Positions 1 through 7,841 of a DNA stretch of 64,000 bases are shown one piece after another (position 1 is the stretch's first letter; the number at the start of each line of letters is the position of its first letter). The notes under the pieces are model-generated. The model had not been told where the DNA came from. It worked only from the letters and a program-made list of their open reading frames with translations, and searched no databases. The position numbers were made by a program, and so were the translations under genes. Source of the stretch: an uncultured Collinsella sp. (GTDB lineage Bacteria > Actinomycetota > Coriobacteriia > Coriobacteriales > Coriobacteriaceae); assembly GCA_900545605.1 (NCBI GenBank), contig UQZL01000007.1:19280-83279 (forward strand). The letters are read 5' to 3'.

Positions 1-1
1 T

Positions 2-49
2 GCCTTGAAAGAGGAAGGCATAGACCTGGTGGTCATGCCCGACGATTGA
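2..49 (+). CDS. C-terminal end of an upstream gene (partial)
   Basis: Only the last 15 codons are inside the window; they read ALKEEGIDLVVMPDD and end in TGA. The ending resembles the tail of a cysteinyl-tRNA synthetase, and cysS often precedes rlmB in Gram-positive bacteria, but the residues seen here are too few to identify it. A gap of 64 bases separates it from rlmB, so the two are probably co-transcribed. Confidence 0.5.
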   Translation, partial: ALKEEGIDLVVMPDD

Positions 50-113
50 AAGGCAAGGTGCCGTGGCTCGGACGGTCGATTCTTGTTCGTTTTCTATTTA
101 AGGAGGCCGCTTT

Positions 114-1034
114 ATGGCCGACAATCGCAAGCGTGCATCGCGTGGAGGCAAGCAGACTGCTTCTGGCTCGCGTCCGATTCGCCGCAACGACCGCGCTGCC
201 ACTCCCAAGGGCCAGCGCGAGCGCTCCCAAGCCCAGGCTACACGTCCGCAGCGAGATCGCAACCGCGACAACGTTCAGGCTCCCAAGGGCGAGTTTATCG
301 AAGGTCGCCGTGCTGCCGCCGAGGCGCTGCGCACCGGTTTTCCCATCAAGTGCGCGCTCATTGCCGAGGGCGGGGAGCGCGATGCCGCCTTGTCGCGCCT
401 GGTCGATGACCTCAACGCCGCGGGCGTCCGCATTAAGTATGTGCCGCGCGCGCAGCTCGATGCGCTGTCGAGCCATGGCGCTCACCAGGGCATTGCGCTC
501 GAGGTGGGCAATTTCCCCTATGCCGATGTTGCCGATATCCTCGACCGTGCGGGCGACGGTCCGGCGCTCGTCGTCGTGCTCGACCATGTGACCGACGACG
601 GCAACTTTGGCGCCATCGTGCGCTCCGCCGAGGTCGTGGGCGCGGCGGGCGTCATCATTGCCAACAAGCGCGCCGCCGGTGTGACCGTCGGCAGCTACAA
701 GACTTCTGCCGGCGCCGTCATGCACCTGCCCATCGCGCAGGTTCCCAATATCGCCCGTGCGCTCGATGACCTCAAGGCCGCCGGCTTTTGGGTGGGCGGC
801 GCCTCCGAGCACGCCGAAGGCAGTTGCTGGGACGCCCCCTTCGAGGGCCGCGTTGCGCTCGTCATGGGTTCCGAGGGCGACGGCATCTCGCGTCTTGTGC
901 TCGAGAAATGCGACTTTTTGACCAAGCTTCCCCAGCGCGGCATGACCGAGAGTCTCAACGTGGCCCAGGCGACCACCGCTCTGTGCTTTGAGTGGCTGCG
1001 CCGCAATGCCGGCGAGCTCATGGGGGAGGAGTAG
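114..1034 (+). CDS. rlmB: 23S rRNA 2'-O-methyltransferase, TrmH/SpoU family (RlmB-like)
   Basis: 306-residue SPOUT methyltransferase that transfers a methyl group from SAM to a ribose 2'-OH, most likely G2251 of 23S rRNA. Residues 1-55 are a basic, probably disordered tail. Residues 57-135 fit the L30e-like RNA-binding domain. The SpoU motifs follow: motif 1 around N164-R170, motif 2 MGSEGDGISR at 251-260 and motif 3 SLNVAQA at 280-286, the trefoil-knot SAM pocket. AAGGAGG lies at about 101-107, 6-7 bases before the ATG. The next gene starts 3 bases after the stop. The family is certain; the exact target nucleotide (RlmB rather than another SpoU enzyme) rests on the L30e domain and the NYN neighbour. 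Confidence 0.9.
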   Translation: MADNRKRASRGGKQTASGSRPIRRNDRAATPKGQRERSQAQATRPQRDRNRDNVQAPKGEFIEGRRAAAEALRTGFPIKCALIAEGGERDAALSRLVDDLNAAGVRIKYVPRAQLDALSSHGAHQGIALEVGNFPYADVADILDRAGDGPALVVVLDHVTDDGNFGAIVRSAEVVGAAGVIIANKRAAGVTVGSYKTSAGAVMHLPIAQVPNIARALDDLKAAGFWVGGASEHAEGSCWDAPFEGRVALVMGSEGDGISRLVLEKCDFLTKLPQRGMTESLNVAQATTALCFEWLRRNAGELMGEE

Positions 1035-1037
1035 CGC

Positions 1038-1715
1038 ATGTCCAAGAAGAACCGCGCCAAGTCCAAGGCCAAGCGCTTTGGCGAGGGCTCGGCCAAGCCG
1101 ATTGTTTCGGCCGCGACCTATGGCGTGGGCGGCAATGCGTTTGCGCAGGCCATCGCCGATCCGGTCTCGACGGTGCACTCCAATAAGCCCGAGCTGCTGG
1201 TGGTCGACGGTTACAACGTGATTCACTGCACGCCGCGCTACGAAAAGCTCGTCTACGACCATTCCGACGATCCGTATTCCAGCGACGTCCACGATATGGC
1301 GCGAACTGCACTCATCAACGACGTCGCCGCGTTTGCCCAGGGCCGCTACGAGGCCGTGATCGTGTTCGACGGCGCGGGCAATATCTCCAGCGAGCGCCCC
1401 AACCTGCCGGCCCGCGGCGTGCGCATCGAGTTTTCGCCGACGGGCGTCTCTGCCGATACCGTGGTGCAGAAGCTCTGCATCGAGGCACGCGAGGAAGGTC
1501 GCGCGTGCTCCGTGGTATCGAGCGACGGCACGATCCAGGCCGTCGTCATGGGCAAGGGCGTTACGCGCATCTCGAGCCGTATGCTGGTGGACGAGATCAA
1601 ACAGATCGATAACGACGTTCACGAGGCCGAAGAGGCCCCGCAGATCAAGATGACTCTGGGCAGTCGCCTGAGCCCCGAGGCGCTGGCAAAGCTCAAGGCC
1701 CTCCGCGGGAGGTAG
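1038..1715 (+). CDS. NYN-domain RNA-binding/nuclease protein, YacP (Rae1)-like
   Basis: 225 residues. After a 50-residue basic leader comes a PIN/NYN fold: LLVVDGYNVIH with D57 and N60, a second acidic strand AVIVFDGAG near residue 113, and VVSSDGTIQAV near 160. These are the metal-binding acidic positions of NYN nucleases. B. subtilis YacP/Rae1 is a ribosome-associated mRNA endonuclease and is also encoded next to rlmB, so a role in translation-coupled mRNA decay is a fair inference. It is separated from rlmB by only 3 bases and is surely in the same operon. The basic N-terminal extension is longer than in the B. subtilis protein. Confidence 0.8.
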   Translation: MSKKNRAKSKAKRFGEGSAKPIVSAATYGVGGNAFAQAIADPVSTVHSNKPELLVVDGYNVIHCTPRYEKLVYDHSDDPYSSDVHDMARTALINDVAAFAQGRYEAVIVFDGAGNISSERPNLPARGVRIEFSPTGVSADTVVQKLCIEAREEGRACSVVSSDGTIQAVVMGKGVTRISSRMLVDEIKQIDNDVHEAEEAPQIKMTLGSRLSPEALAKLKALRGR

Positions 1716-1742
1716 GGGAGTTGGCGGGGCGATGCTGTCTCG

Positions 1743-3083
1743 CTAACTCCATTCAGCGATGTCGATCATTCTTTTGAGGCGCCACGTTAGCGCCTCTTTT
1801 AGATAAGGCAGTCTCGCTGTTAGAGCATCGTTTTTAGACAGAATCTCGATTGCCTCGTCAACGAAGCCTTCGAGTTTGTCGCCGTCAAACCAGCCCATGT
1901 CCTCGACGAGCAACATCTGTTTGGCGGGGCTTGAATGAAATTGTGCGCTGGTAAAACTGTGCTCTCCTGCCCGAAGCTCCTCAAGAGAAATGTTGCACCA
2001 GAGCGATGAGCCCGAATCGAAGATGGGGGCAGGTCTGCAGGCTAGCGTGTTTACGTTTCGCACAAGGCCAAAGTTACGCCAATGACGATCGTAGTTGGCG
2101 ATGATGCCGTCGCACACGATCATGCGGTCAAGGGCATCCTTGACGCCTGTCACCCCGAGCTCCTCGCAGTTTGCTACGTATCGCTCGTAGTCGGTTAGCC
2201 GTTCACCTGCGTTCGCGTACTGGTTTACATAGAACGCAGGGACATACTCTTCTTCATCAGTTAAGAAGACATCGCATATGCTCAGGGCGGAAGTGCCCGT
2301 GCCCTCGAGCGAGTAAGGCACATAATCGCAGGTGTTTAGGATGCGACGGTGGAGCGTGGTCGCCACCAGCTCGTTATAAGGTTCCTGGTTCAGGTGCGCT
2401 CCTGCCTTATGCAGAATTCGACGCCCGCCCTCGCATGTCCAGTACTTTTGAAGATTGCCGTCCGAGGTGTTGTCGGGCTTTGCGGCAGCCACTTTTCCCT
2501 CTGGGGCGAAGGGTGCAATGGTTAGCGAGACGTCATCAAAGGCATTATTGAAGAAATTGATATCTTCCCACGCGAGGCCGGAGTCTTGGGGCCTAATCCA
2601 ATACTGGTCGGATAAGGAGAGGCCAAGATTTCGCTGTACGAGTTCATCGGGAACATCGACTGCGGCTTTTGCAAGCAGGGAGGCAAGCCCAATGCGTGCG
2701 AGCGGGATACCGCGGCCGCGCCACCAGATGCGGAAGGAGTCGAGCGATATGGGGCTATTAGGGCCAAATACTCCAATAGGGGCGTGGGCGTAATCGATGT
2801 CGGCACCGATGTGGGTAAAGTCTTTTCGCGATGTGCTGTAGACCAGCTGAGCGACCTCGTGCGTGCGATTCATGAGGGTGAACGCGATCTCGCTCTTACC
2901 GTGGCCGCGGCGGGGACGTCCCCCCGTTTTGGTCACGGAGCGGAGTCGCGTGTCGACGCTGTCTTTGTCGATGAGCCATACACCAGAAGCCTTGCGGGCA
3001 TCAAGTGCTCCGTTTTTTATGAGCTCCTGCACCCTGCGCGGAGTGATGCCGAGCAGCTCGGCGGCTTCCTTGGTAGTAAGCAT
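1743..3083 (-). CDS. HTH (excisionase-type) protein fused to a HipA-like kinase domain
   Basis: About 446 residues. The N-terminus (MLTTKEAAELLGITPRRVQE) is a MerR/excisionase-type helix-turn-helix. The C-terminal half has HipA-like kinase signatures: DGIIANYDRHWRNFG, matching the catalytic/Mg-binding N-D-x-H-x-x-N pattern, followed by APIFDSGSSLW with the metal-binding Asp. An in-frame ATG at 3125 exists, but starting there would put part of the operator palindromes inside the gene. The ATG at 3083 begins directly with the HTH and is preceded by GAAGGG. There is no separate HipB-type antitoxin gene alongside; the HTH is on the same chain. It lies opposite to its neighbours and convergent with the NYN gene. 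Substrate unknown. Confidence 0.75.
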   Translation of the reverse strand: MLTTKEAAELLGITPRRVQELIKNGALDARKASGVWLIDKDSVDTRLRSVTKTGGRPRRGHGKSEIAFTLMNRTHEVAQLVYSTSRKDFTHIGADIDYAHAPIGVFGPNSPISLDSFRIWWRGRGIPLARIGLASLLAKAAVDVPDELVQRNLGLSLSDQYWIRPQDSGLAWEDINFFNNAFDDVSLTIAPFAPEGKVAAAKPDNTSDGNLQKYWTCEGGRRILHKAGAHLNQEPYNELVATTLHRRILNTCDYVPYSLEGTGTSALSICDVFLTDEEEYVPAFYVNQYANAGERLTDYERYVANCEELGVTGVKDALDRMIVCDGIIANYDRHWRNFGLVRNVNTLACRPAPIFDSGSSLWCNISLEELRAGEHSFTSAQFHSSPAKQMLLVEDMGWFDGDKLEGFVDEAIEILSKNDALTARLPYLKEALTWRLKRMIDIAEWS

Positions 3084-3093
3084 CACGAAACCC

Positions 3094-3161
3094 TTCGTCA
3101 AAACGAATAGTTTTATATATAGCAATTGTAATTAAAACTATTCGTTCTGACGAATAGTTTT
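3094..3161 (-). promoter_or_regulatory. Operator region with three ACGAATAGTTTT boxes upstream of the HTH/HipA-like gene
   Basis: A perfect inverted repeat has 12-bp arms AAAACTATTCGT (3134-3145) and ACGAATAGTTTT (3150-3161) around 4 bases. A third box ACGAATAGTTTT lies at 3103-3114, next to a TTCGT/ACGAA inverted pair at 3094-3107. The AT-rich TATATA stretch between them could be the -10 of the reverse-strand gene. The layout suggests autoregulation by the HTH of the downstream product (inference). Confidence 0.6.
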
Positions 3162-3307
3162 GAGATTGAGGGCGAACCGACAGAAATGAACGGGCCTGGT
3201 ACCTGTTGTTGCTGGTTTTTGCATATTTATATAACGCCGTGTGGCCTGTTGCGCCCCGTCCGTAATTCCTTTATTCTTAACAGGCTTCGCGCGAAAGCGC
3301 CAAGTGT

Positions 3308-3382
3308 GCCAGTGTGGCGCAACGGTAGCGCAACTGATTTGTAATCAGTGGGTTGCAGGTTCGATTCCTGTCACTGGCTCCA
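3308..3382 (+). tRNA. tRNA-Thr (anticodon TGT)
   Basis: Full cloverleaf: acceptor GCCAGTG/CACTGGC, anticodon stem ACTGA/TCAGT with loop TTTGTAA, and T-loop TTCGATT. CCA is encoded at 3380-3382. It stands alone, with the reverse-strand kinase upstream and a repeat field downstream. Confidence 0.95.
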
Positions 3383-3476
3383 TGAGAGTTTCGGGCTCTG
3401 TTTCCTTGTGGGACAGGGCCCGTTTCTATTTATGTCGTTAAGTCAGCGTGTTTGGCGCCAACCAAGCTTCAGGTTT

Positions 3477-3693
3477 GTCTCGATCCGTAACACGAGTGGG
3501 CTGAAGACCCTCCTTATAGTTACAGATCGAAACATTGCCAAGGGAAGGCCGATAACATCTCGATCCGTAACACGAAGAGGCTGAAAACCGTTCTTACTGT
3601 TACAGAATGAGACGTAAGCGGGGGTTTCTGCGAAACATCTCGATCTGTAACAGATAGGGGAGGAATAACCCTCTTACTGTTACAGGTCGAGAC
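3477..3693 (+). repeat. Three tandem 80-bp hairpin-forming repeats
   Basis: The word CGATCYGTAAC recurs at 3481, 3561 and 3641, exactly 80 bp apart. Each copy is an imperfect palindrome: TCTCGATCYGTAAC on the left and GTTACAGRTCGAGA on the right, about 30 bases apart. Copies differ in the loops and at single stem positions. No convincing reading frame spans them. Together with the next feature they fill the 785-base gap between the tRNA-Thr and tRNA-Tyr genes; the remainder (about 3840-4070) shows no gene, only a short palindrome GTATCGAAGTTCGATAC near 3911. Confidence 0.85.
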
Positions 3694-3723
3694 ATAGGCC
3701 GGGGCGAGGTTGGTCATCGTCAT

Positions 3724-3838
3724 CGAGCGTGGATTATCGGACACACGAGCGTGGAAAATCTTCCGCCTAGTGAATGAGCGTGGATAATCTGCCACTTTGG
3801 ATTCGATGGCACGGCAAAGTGGGAGATTATCCACGCTC
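3724..3838 (+). repeat. GAGCGTGGA repeats ending in a 24-bp-stem palindrome
   Basis: GAGCGTGGA followed by TTATC, AAATC or TAATC occurs three times in direct orientation (about 3725, 3747 and 3776) and once inverted. The last direct copy, at 3776-3799, pairs with 3815-3838 in a 24-bp stem with one mismatch and a 15-base loop. It may act as a REP-like element or bidirectional terminator. Confidence 0.7.
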
Positions 3839-4075
3839 GATTTTGCCTGGGAAGAGCAATCTTCTGTCTGGGCAGCCCCGATCTCGACCTATATATAGGT
3901 GCAAATAAGCTGGTATCGAAGTTCGATACTGAAGGTGTACTCCACTACAGCAAAGTGTTACCTTGGGAAACGTCACCCCAGTATCCAAAACCACTGTCCT
4001 TCATATCCAAACTCAATAAAACCGCAGGTCACGGCTATATAGATACGCCCGGCACCGTGTATCTAGAGGTTTTCG

Positions 4076-4105
4076 TTGACAGCCCCCAAGGTGGCATCGT
4101 ATTAT
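4076..4105 (+). promoter_or_regulatory. Promoter of the tRNA-Tyr/Thr/Met-tuf unit
   Basis: TTGACA at 4076-4081, an 18-base spacer, and TATTAT at 4100-4105. It lies about 60 bases before tRNA-Tyr; no other good promoter is seen before tuf. Confidence 0.75.
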
Positions 4106-4167
4106 CTTCTTCGTTCGCGGGGGCGGCGGTCCAAAAGACCAAAGGACCTGCGGATACTTGAACGATT

Positions 4168-4249
4168 GGGAGTTTGCCCGAGTGGTTAATGGGGACGGGC
4201 TGTAAACCCGTTGGCTCTGCCTACATAGGTTCGAATCCTATAGCTCCCA
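4168..4249 (+). tRNA. tRNA-Tyr (anticodon GTA)
   Basis: 82-base class II tRNA with a long variable arm. Acceptor GGGAGTT/AGCTCCC and anticodon stem ACGGG/CCCGT with loop CTGTAAA. CCA is not encoded. First gene after the TTGACA/TATTAT promoter. Confidence 0.95.
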
Positions 4250-4259
4250 CCCGTCAAGT

Positions 4260-4335
4260 GCCTGTATAGCTCAGTCGGTAGAGCACTTCGTTGGTAACGA
4301 AGAGGTCACCAGTTCAAGTCTGGTTGCAGGCTCCA
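4260..4335 (+). tRNA. tRNA-Thr (anticodon GGT)
   Basis: Acceptor GCCTGTA/TGCAGGC, anticodon stem CTTCG/CGAAG with loop TTGGTAA. CCA is encoded. It lies 10 bases after tRNA-Tyr in the tuf unit. Confidence 0.95.
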
Positions 4336-4338
4336 TCC

Positions 4339-4415
4339 GGCGGTGTAGCTCAGTTGGTTAGAGCACACGGTTCATACCCGTGGCGTCACTGGTTCGAATC
4401 CAGTCACCGCTACCA
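4339..4415 (+). tRNA. tRNA-Met (anticodon CAT, elongator type)
   Basis: Acceptor GGCGGTG/CACCGCT, anticodon stem CACGG/CCGTG with loop TTCATAC. CCA is encoded. The anticodon stem lacks the three consecutive G:C pairs of initiator tRNA, so the elongator is more likely. Last tRNA before tuf. Confidence 0.9.
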
Positions 4416-4426
4416 TAGGTAACACG

Positions 4427-4457
4427 GTGGCTTCTCAATAGTATGTTGAGAGGCCAC
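4427..4457 (+). other. Hairpin between tRNA-Met and tuf
   Basis: 12-bp stem GTGGCTTCTCAA (4427-4438) and TTGAGAGGCCAC (4446-4457) with one wobble pair. No U tract follows, so it is more likely an RNA-processing or mRNA-stabilising element in the tRNA-tuf transcript than a terminator. A second small hairpin, GTCCC/GGGAC, follows at about 4475-4489. Confidence 0.5.
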
Positions 4458-4511
4458 TATGGTATAAAGGCAAAGTCCCGTCCGGGGACGACCTGTTAAG
4501 AGGAGGGCTTT

Positions 4512-5702
4512 ATGGCCAAAGAGAAGTTTGAGCGCACTAAGCCGCATGTTAACATCGGCACCATTGGTCACGTCGACCACGGCAAGACCACGCTGACCGC
4601 TGCCATCACCAAGGTTCTCTCCGAGACCGAGGGCTGCAAGGCTGACTTCACTGCGTTCGAGAACATCGACAAGGCTCCCGAGGAGCGCGAGCGCGGCATT
4701 ACGATTTCCGTCTCCCACGTTGAGTACGAGACCGCTGCCCGTCACTACGCTCACGTTGACTGCCCGGGCCACGCTGACTACGTCAAGAACATGATCTCCG
4801 GCGCTGCTCAGATGGACGGCGCTATCCTGGTCATCGCTGCTACCGACGGCCCCATGGCTCAGACCCGCGAGCACATCCTGCTCGCCCGTCAGGTCGGCGT
4901 TCCCTACATCGTCGTCTTCCTGAACAAGTGCGACATGGTCGACGATGACGAGCTCATCGACCTCGTCGAGATGGAGACCCGTGAGCTCCTCTCCGAGTAC
5001 GATTTCCCCGGCGACGACATCCCCGTCATCCGTGGCTCCGCTCTGGGCGCTCTCGAGGGCGACGCCAAGTGGATGGACGCCATTCGCGAGCTCATGAAGG
5101 CCGTCGACGAGTACATCCCGACGCCTGCTCGTAACAACGACCTCCCGTTCCTGATGGCCGTTGAGGACGTTATGACCATCTCCGGCCGTGGTACCGTTGC
5201 TACTGGCCGTGTCGAGCGCGGTGAGCTCAAGCTCAACGAGCCCGTCGAGATCGTCGGCATCAAGGATACCCAGAACACCGTCGTTACCGGTATCGAGATG
5301 TTCCGTAAGTCCATGGACTTCTGCGAGGCTGGCGACAACGTCGGTCTGCTGCTCCGCGGCATCAAGCGTGAGGACATCGAGCGCGGCCAGGTTCTCTGCA
5401 AGCCCGGTTCGGTTACCCCGCACACCAAGTTCACCGGCGAGATCTACGTTCTGACCAAGGAGGAGGGCGGCCGTCACACCCCGTTCTTCGATGGTTATCG
5501 TCCTCAGTTCTACTTCCGTACCACCGACGTTACCGGTACGGTCAAGCTCCCCGAGGGCACCGAGATGGCTATGCCTGGTGACCACATCACCATCGAGGGC
5601 GACCTCATCCACCCGATCGCCATGGAGGAGGGCCTGCGCTTCGCTATCCGCGAGGGTGGCCACACCGTCGGTTCGGGCATCGTCTCCACGATCATTGAGT
5701 AA
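4512..5702 (+). CDS. tuf: Elongation factor Tu
   Basis: 396 residues, the standard EF-Tu length. It delivers aminoacyl-tRNA to the ribosome as a GTP complex. GTPase motifs are plain: GHVDHGKT (P-loop, residues 19-26), DCPGHADY (G3) and NKCDMVD (G4), followed by the two beta-barrel domains and the C-terminal GGHTVGSGIV. AGGAGG sits a few bases before the ATG. The gene is downstream of three tRNAs, a tufB-like arrangement, and not next to fusA, which is 42 kb away. A strong terminator follows. Confidence 0.98.
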   Translation: MAKEKFERTKPHVNIGTIGHVDHGKTTLTAAITKVLSETEGCKADFTAFENIDKAPEERERGITISVSHVEYETAARHYAHVDCPGHADYVKNMISGAAQMDGAILVIAATDGPMAQTREHILLARQVGVPYIVVFLNKCDMVDDDELIDLVEMETRELLSEYDFPGDDIPVIRGSALGALEGDAKWMDAIRELMKAVDEYIPTPARNNDLPFLMAVEDVMTISGRGTVATGRVERGELKLNEPVEIVGIKDTQNTVVTGIEMFRKSMDFCEAGDNVGLLLRGIKREDIERGQVLCKPGSVTPHTKFTGEIYVLTKEEGGRHTPFFDGYRPQFYFRTTDVTGTVKLPEGTEMAMPGDHITIEGDLIHPIAMEEGLRFAIREGGHTVGSGIVSTIIE

Positions 5703-5730
5703 ATTAGCTCTTTGATATAGCTGACTTAGA

Positions 5731-5765
5731 GAACCCGGCACTTATATGGGTGCCGGGTTCTTTTC
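5731..5765 (+). terminator. Terminator after tuf
   Basis: Ten-bp perfect stem GAACCCGGCA/TGCCGGGTTC with a 10-base loop, then TTTT. Confidence 0.9.
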
Positions 5766-5906
5766 TGCAATGGATATTGAGCCGTTGCTGGTGTCGAGAG
5801 GATCGATAATGGTCCTGGATGCACCGTCGATTAGCTCTCGATGGCTTCATTGATGTGTTCCAAATATGAATGGATCCACCGAGAACCAATTGACTCGAGG
5901 TTTTCA

Positions 5907-5936
5907 TTGACAGCACTTACGTGGAGCTGATAAAGT
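5907..5936 (+). promoter_or_regulatory. Promoter of rpmG-tRNA-Trp-secE-nusG
   Basis: TTGACA at 5907-5912, a 17-18 base spacer, and ATAAAGT at 5930-5936. It lies about 45 bases before the rpmG start. Its upstream context TTTTCATTGACAGC closely resembles the tRNA-Tyr/tuf promoter context TTTTCGTTGACAGC. Confidence 0.7.
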
Positions 5937-5981
5937 AACAACTCGTGCCCGTACGGGGCGGAAATGAAAGGTTCAGGATAC

Positions 5982-6131
5982 ATGCGTACTCTAGTTACTC
6001 TTGCGTGCACTGAGTGCAAGCGCCGCAACTATACGACCACCAAGAACAAGTCGACCATGCCTGATCGTATGGAGATCAAGAAGTATTGCCCCTGGTGCCG
6101 TCACCACACGCTGCACAAAGAGACTCGCTAG
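5982..6131 (+). CDS. rpmG: 50S ribosomal protein L33
   Basis: 49-residue protein, the usual L33 length. Two zinc-ligand pairs are intact, CTEC at 9-12 and CPWC at 36-39, so this is the zinc-binding (C+) form. GAAAGGTTCAGGAT precedes the ATG. It is the first gene of the unit that continues through tRNA-Trp to secE and nusG, a conserved arrangement in Gram-positive bacteria. A C-minus paralogue, if any, lies outside the window. Confidence 0.95.
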   Translation: MRTLVTLACTECKRRNYTTTKNKSTMPDRMEIKKYCPWCRHHTLHKETR

Positions 6132-6144
6132 TCTCTAGTCACAT

Positions 6145-6220
6145 ACGCCAGTAGTTCAATTGGTAGAGCATCGGTCTCCAAAACCGAGTGTTGAGGGTTC
6201 GAGTCCTTCCTGGCGTGCCA
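6145..6220 (+). tRNA. tRNA-Trp (anticodon CCA)
   Basis: Acceptor ACGCCAG/CTGGCGT, anticodon loop CTCCAAA in a CGGT/ACCG stem. The 3' CCA is encoded. It sits between rpmG and secE, 13 bases after the rpmG stop. Confidence 0.95.
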
Positions 6221-6229
6221 GTCATTATT

Positions 6230-6257
6230 CCGTAAGCTCCCACTTGGGGGCTTACGG
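6230..6257 (+). terminator. Hairpin between tRNA-Trp and secE (weak terminator or processing site)
   Basis: CCGTAAGCTCCC pairs with GGGGGCTTACGG around a 4-base loop, followed by only TTTA. Strong stem but poor U tract, so partial read-through into secE is likely. Confidence 0.5.
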
Positions 6258-6296
6258 TTTACTCATGTATAAGCGCATTGCGCGGAGGTAACCCAA

Positions 6297-6635
6297 ATGG
6301 CCAACAAGAAGAACAAGAAGAAGGCTCAGCAGCCGGCACCTGCCAACAAAGCTGCCGCCAACTCCAAGGTTGAGGCCAAGAAGGCCGTTGCCAAGAAGAA
6401 CGAGAAGGCTGCGAAGTCCAAGAAGAACGAGAAGCCTGGTTTCTTCGCCCGCACCAAGAAGTATTTCGCTTCGGTCAAGTCCGAGATGAAGCGTGTCACG
6501 TGGCCCGATAAGAAGGAGCTCGTGAACTACTCGGTTGTTGTTTGCGCTTCTCTGATCGTCGTCGGCGTCGTCATCGCTCTGCTCGATGCTGGCTTTGGCG
6601 AGGCTCTTGCTCTGTTCTCTGGATTGAGGGGCTAA
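6297..6635 (+). CDS. secE: Preprotein translocase subunit SecE
   Basis: 112 residues. SecE is the clamp subunit of the SecYEG channel. The C-terminal half carries the family signature FFARTKKYFASVKSEMKRVT then WPDKKELVNYS, followed by one transmembrane segment (about 79-101). The N-terminal 48 residues are a Lys/Ala-rich extension longer than in single-TM SecE proteins of Firmicutes. GGAGGT precedes the ATG; nusG begins 3 bases after the stop. Confidence 0.95.
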   Translation: MANKKNKKKAQQPAPANKAAANSKVEAKKAVAKKNEKAAKSKKNEKPGFFARTKKYFASVKSEMKRVTWPDKKELVNYSVVVCASLIVVGVVIALLDAGFGEALALFSGLRG

Positions 6636-6638
6636 ACC

Positions 6639-7175
6639 ATGTCTAAGCGTTGGTACGTCGTTCACACTTACTCTGGATACGAGAACCGCGTAAAGTCCGA
6701 TCTCGAGCATCGTATCGAGACCATGGGCATGCAGGACCGTATCTTTGATATCGAGATTCCTATGGAGCGCGTCACCGAGATCAAAGAGGGTGGCAAGCGC
6801 GAGACCAAGGATTCCAAGATTTTCCCGGGTTATGTCCTGGTCCGCATGGAGATGGATGATGATGCTTGGACGTGTGTTCGCAACACGCCCGGCGTCACCG
6901 GTTTCCTGGGCGGCAACGGTAAGCCCGCACCGCTTTCCCGCGATGAGTACAATAAGATGACTCGTCGTCCCGGTAAGGGCGATTCGCCCAAGCGCACCTC
7001 GGTTGATATTCAGGTCGGCACGTCCGTCCGCGTCACCGATGGCCCGCTTACCGACTTTGATGGCAAGGTCTCCGAGGTTAACACCGAGGCTGGCAAGCTC
7101 AAGGTCACGCTGATGATCTTTGGCCGCGAGACGCCGGTCGAGTTGGACTTTAACCAGGTCGCTGTCATCGCTTAA
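6639..7175 (+). CDS. nusG: Transcription elongation/antitermination factor NusG
   Basis: 178 residues. The N-terminal NGN domain (WYVVHTYSGYENRVK, FPGYVLVRMEMDD, NTPGVTGFLG) binds RNA polymerase. A C-terminal KOW domain starts around GTSVRVTDGPLTDFDGKVSE and ends LDFNQVAVI. It links RNA polymerase to Rho or the ribosome. Co-transcribed with secE (3-base gap). A 120-base leader separates it from rplK. Confidence 0.97.
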   Translation: MSKRWYVVHTYSGYENRVKSDLEHRIETMGMQDRIFDIEIPMERVTEIKEGGKRETKDSKIFPGYVLVRMEMDDDAWTCVRNTPGVTGFLGGNGKPAPLSRDEYNKMTRRPGKGDSPKRTSVDIQVGTSVRVTDGPLTDFDGKVSEVNTEAGKLKVTLMIFGRETPVELDFNQVAVIA

Positions 7176-7295
7176 GTTTTCGTCCGTTCGCGCGAGCGTG
7201 CTTCTTCTGTGACTGCTCATCTCAGGAGTGCTTCTAACACGTGCGTGCTTACGATATAGCAAGTACTTCACACTCGTGATTCGAAAGGAATGACC

Positions 7296-7724
7296 ATGGC
7301 TGAGAAGAAGGTTGCCAACGTCATTAAGCTCCAGATTCCTGCTGGTGCAGCTAACCCCGCTCCTCCCGTCGGACCCGCCCTGGGCGCTGCTGGCGTGAAC
7401 ATCATGCAGTTCTGCCAGGCCTTTAACGCCGAGACGCAGGACAAGAAGGGCGACATCATCCCCGTTGAGATCTCTGTCTACGAGGATAAGTCCTTCTCCT
7501 TCATCACCAAGACCCCGCCGGCGGCTCACCTCATCAAGAAGGAGCTGAACCTCAAGTCTGGTTCCGCTAAGCCCCAGGCCGACAAGGTTGGTCAGCTCTC
7601 CCAGGAGCAGCTCACCAAGATCGCCGAGATCAAGATGCCGGACCTCAATGCCAACGACATTGACGCCGCCAAGAAGATCATCGCCGGTACCGCCCGTTCC
7701 ATGGGCGTCACCATCGCTGAGTAG
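7296..7724 (+). CDS. rplK: 50S ribosomal protein L11
   Basis: 142 residues, the normal L11 length, from the ATG at 7296. An ATG at 7290 is in frame but directly abuts the AAAGGA ribosome site at 7284-7289, so 7296 (spacing 6) is preferred. The N-terminal domain has KLQIPAGAANPAPPVGPALGAAGVNIMQF in pieces typical of L11, and the C-terminal rRNA-binding domain ends in TARSMGVTIAE. It supports the GTPase-associated centre and stringent response. rplA follows 117 bases later. Confidence 0.97.
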   Translation: MAEKKVANVIKLQIPAGAANPAPPVGPALGAAGVNIMQFCQAFNAETQDKKGDIIPVEISVYEDKSFSFITKTPPAAHLIKKELNLKSGSAKPQADKVGQLSQEQLTKIAEIKMPDLNANDIDAAKKIIAGTARSMGVTIAE

Positions 7725-7841
7725 CGATTTCTTATGGTAACGACGGGTGCTCCGAGCGGGGCGCCCGTTAAATGTGTGCAATAGGGCACACGATACGATG
7801 TGGGAGGGCTCACGCCCGTTTAACCACAGGAGGTAATGCAC

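Noticed and set aside
3477..3693. The three 80-bp repeats as a CRISPR array
   Set aside because: Each unit is an internally palindromic 80-bp block with related spacers, not identical short repeats with unique spacers, and there are no cas genes in the window. The 62-bp arrays at 24.0 and 25.8 kb fail for the same reason.
3955..4161. 68-codon frame before tRNA-Tyr
   Set aside because: It contains the TTGACA/TATTAT promoter of the tRNA-tuf unit, has no ribosome site and no recognisable domain.
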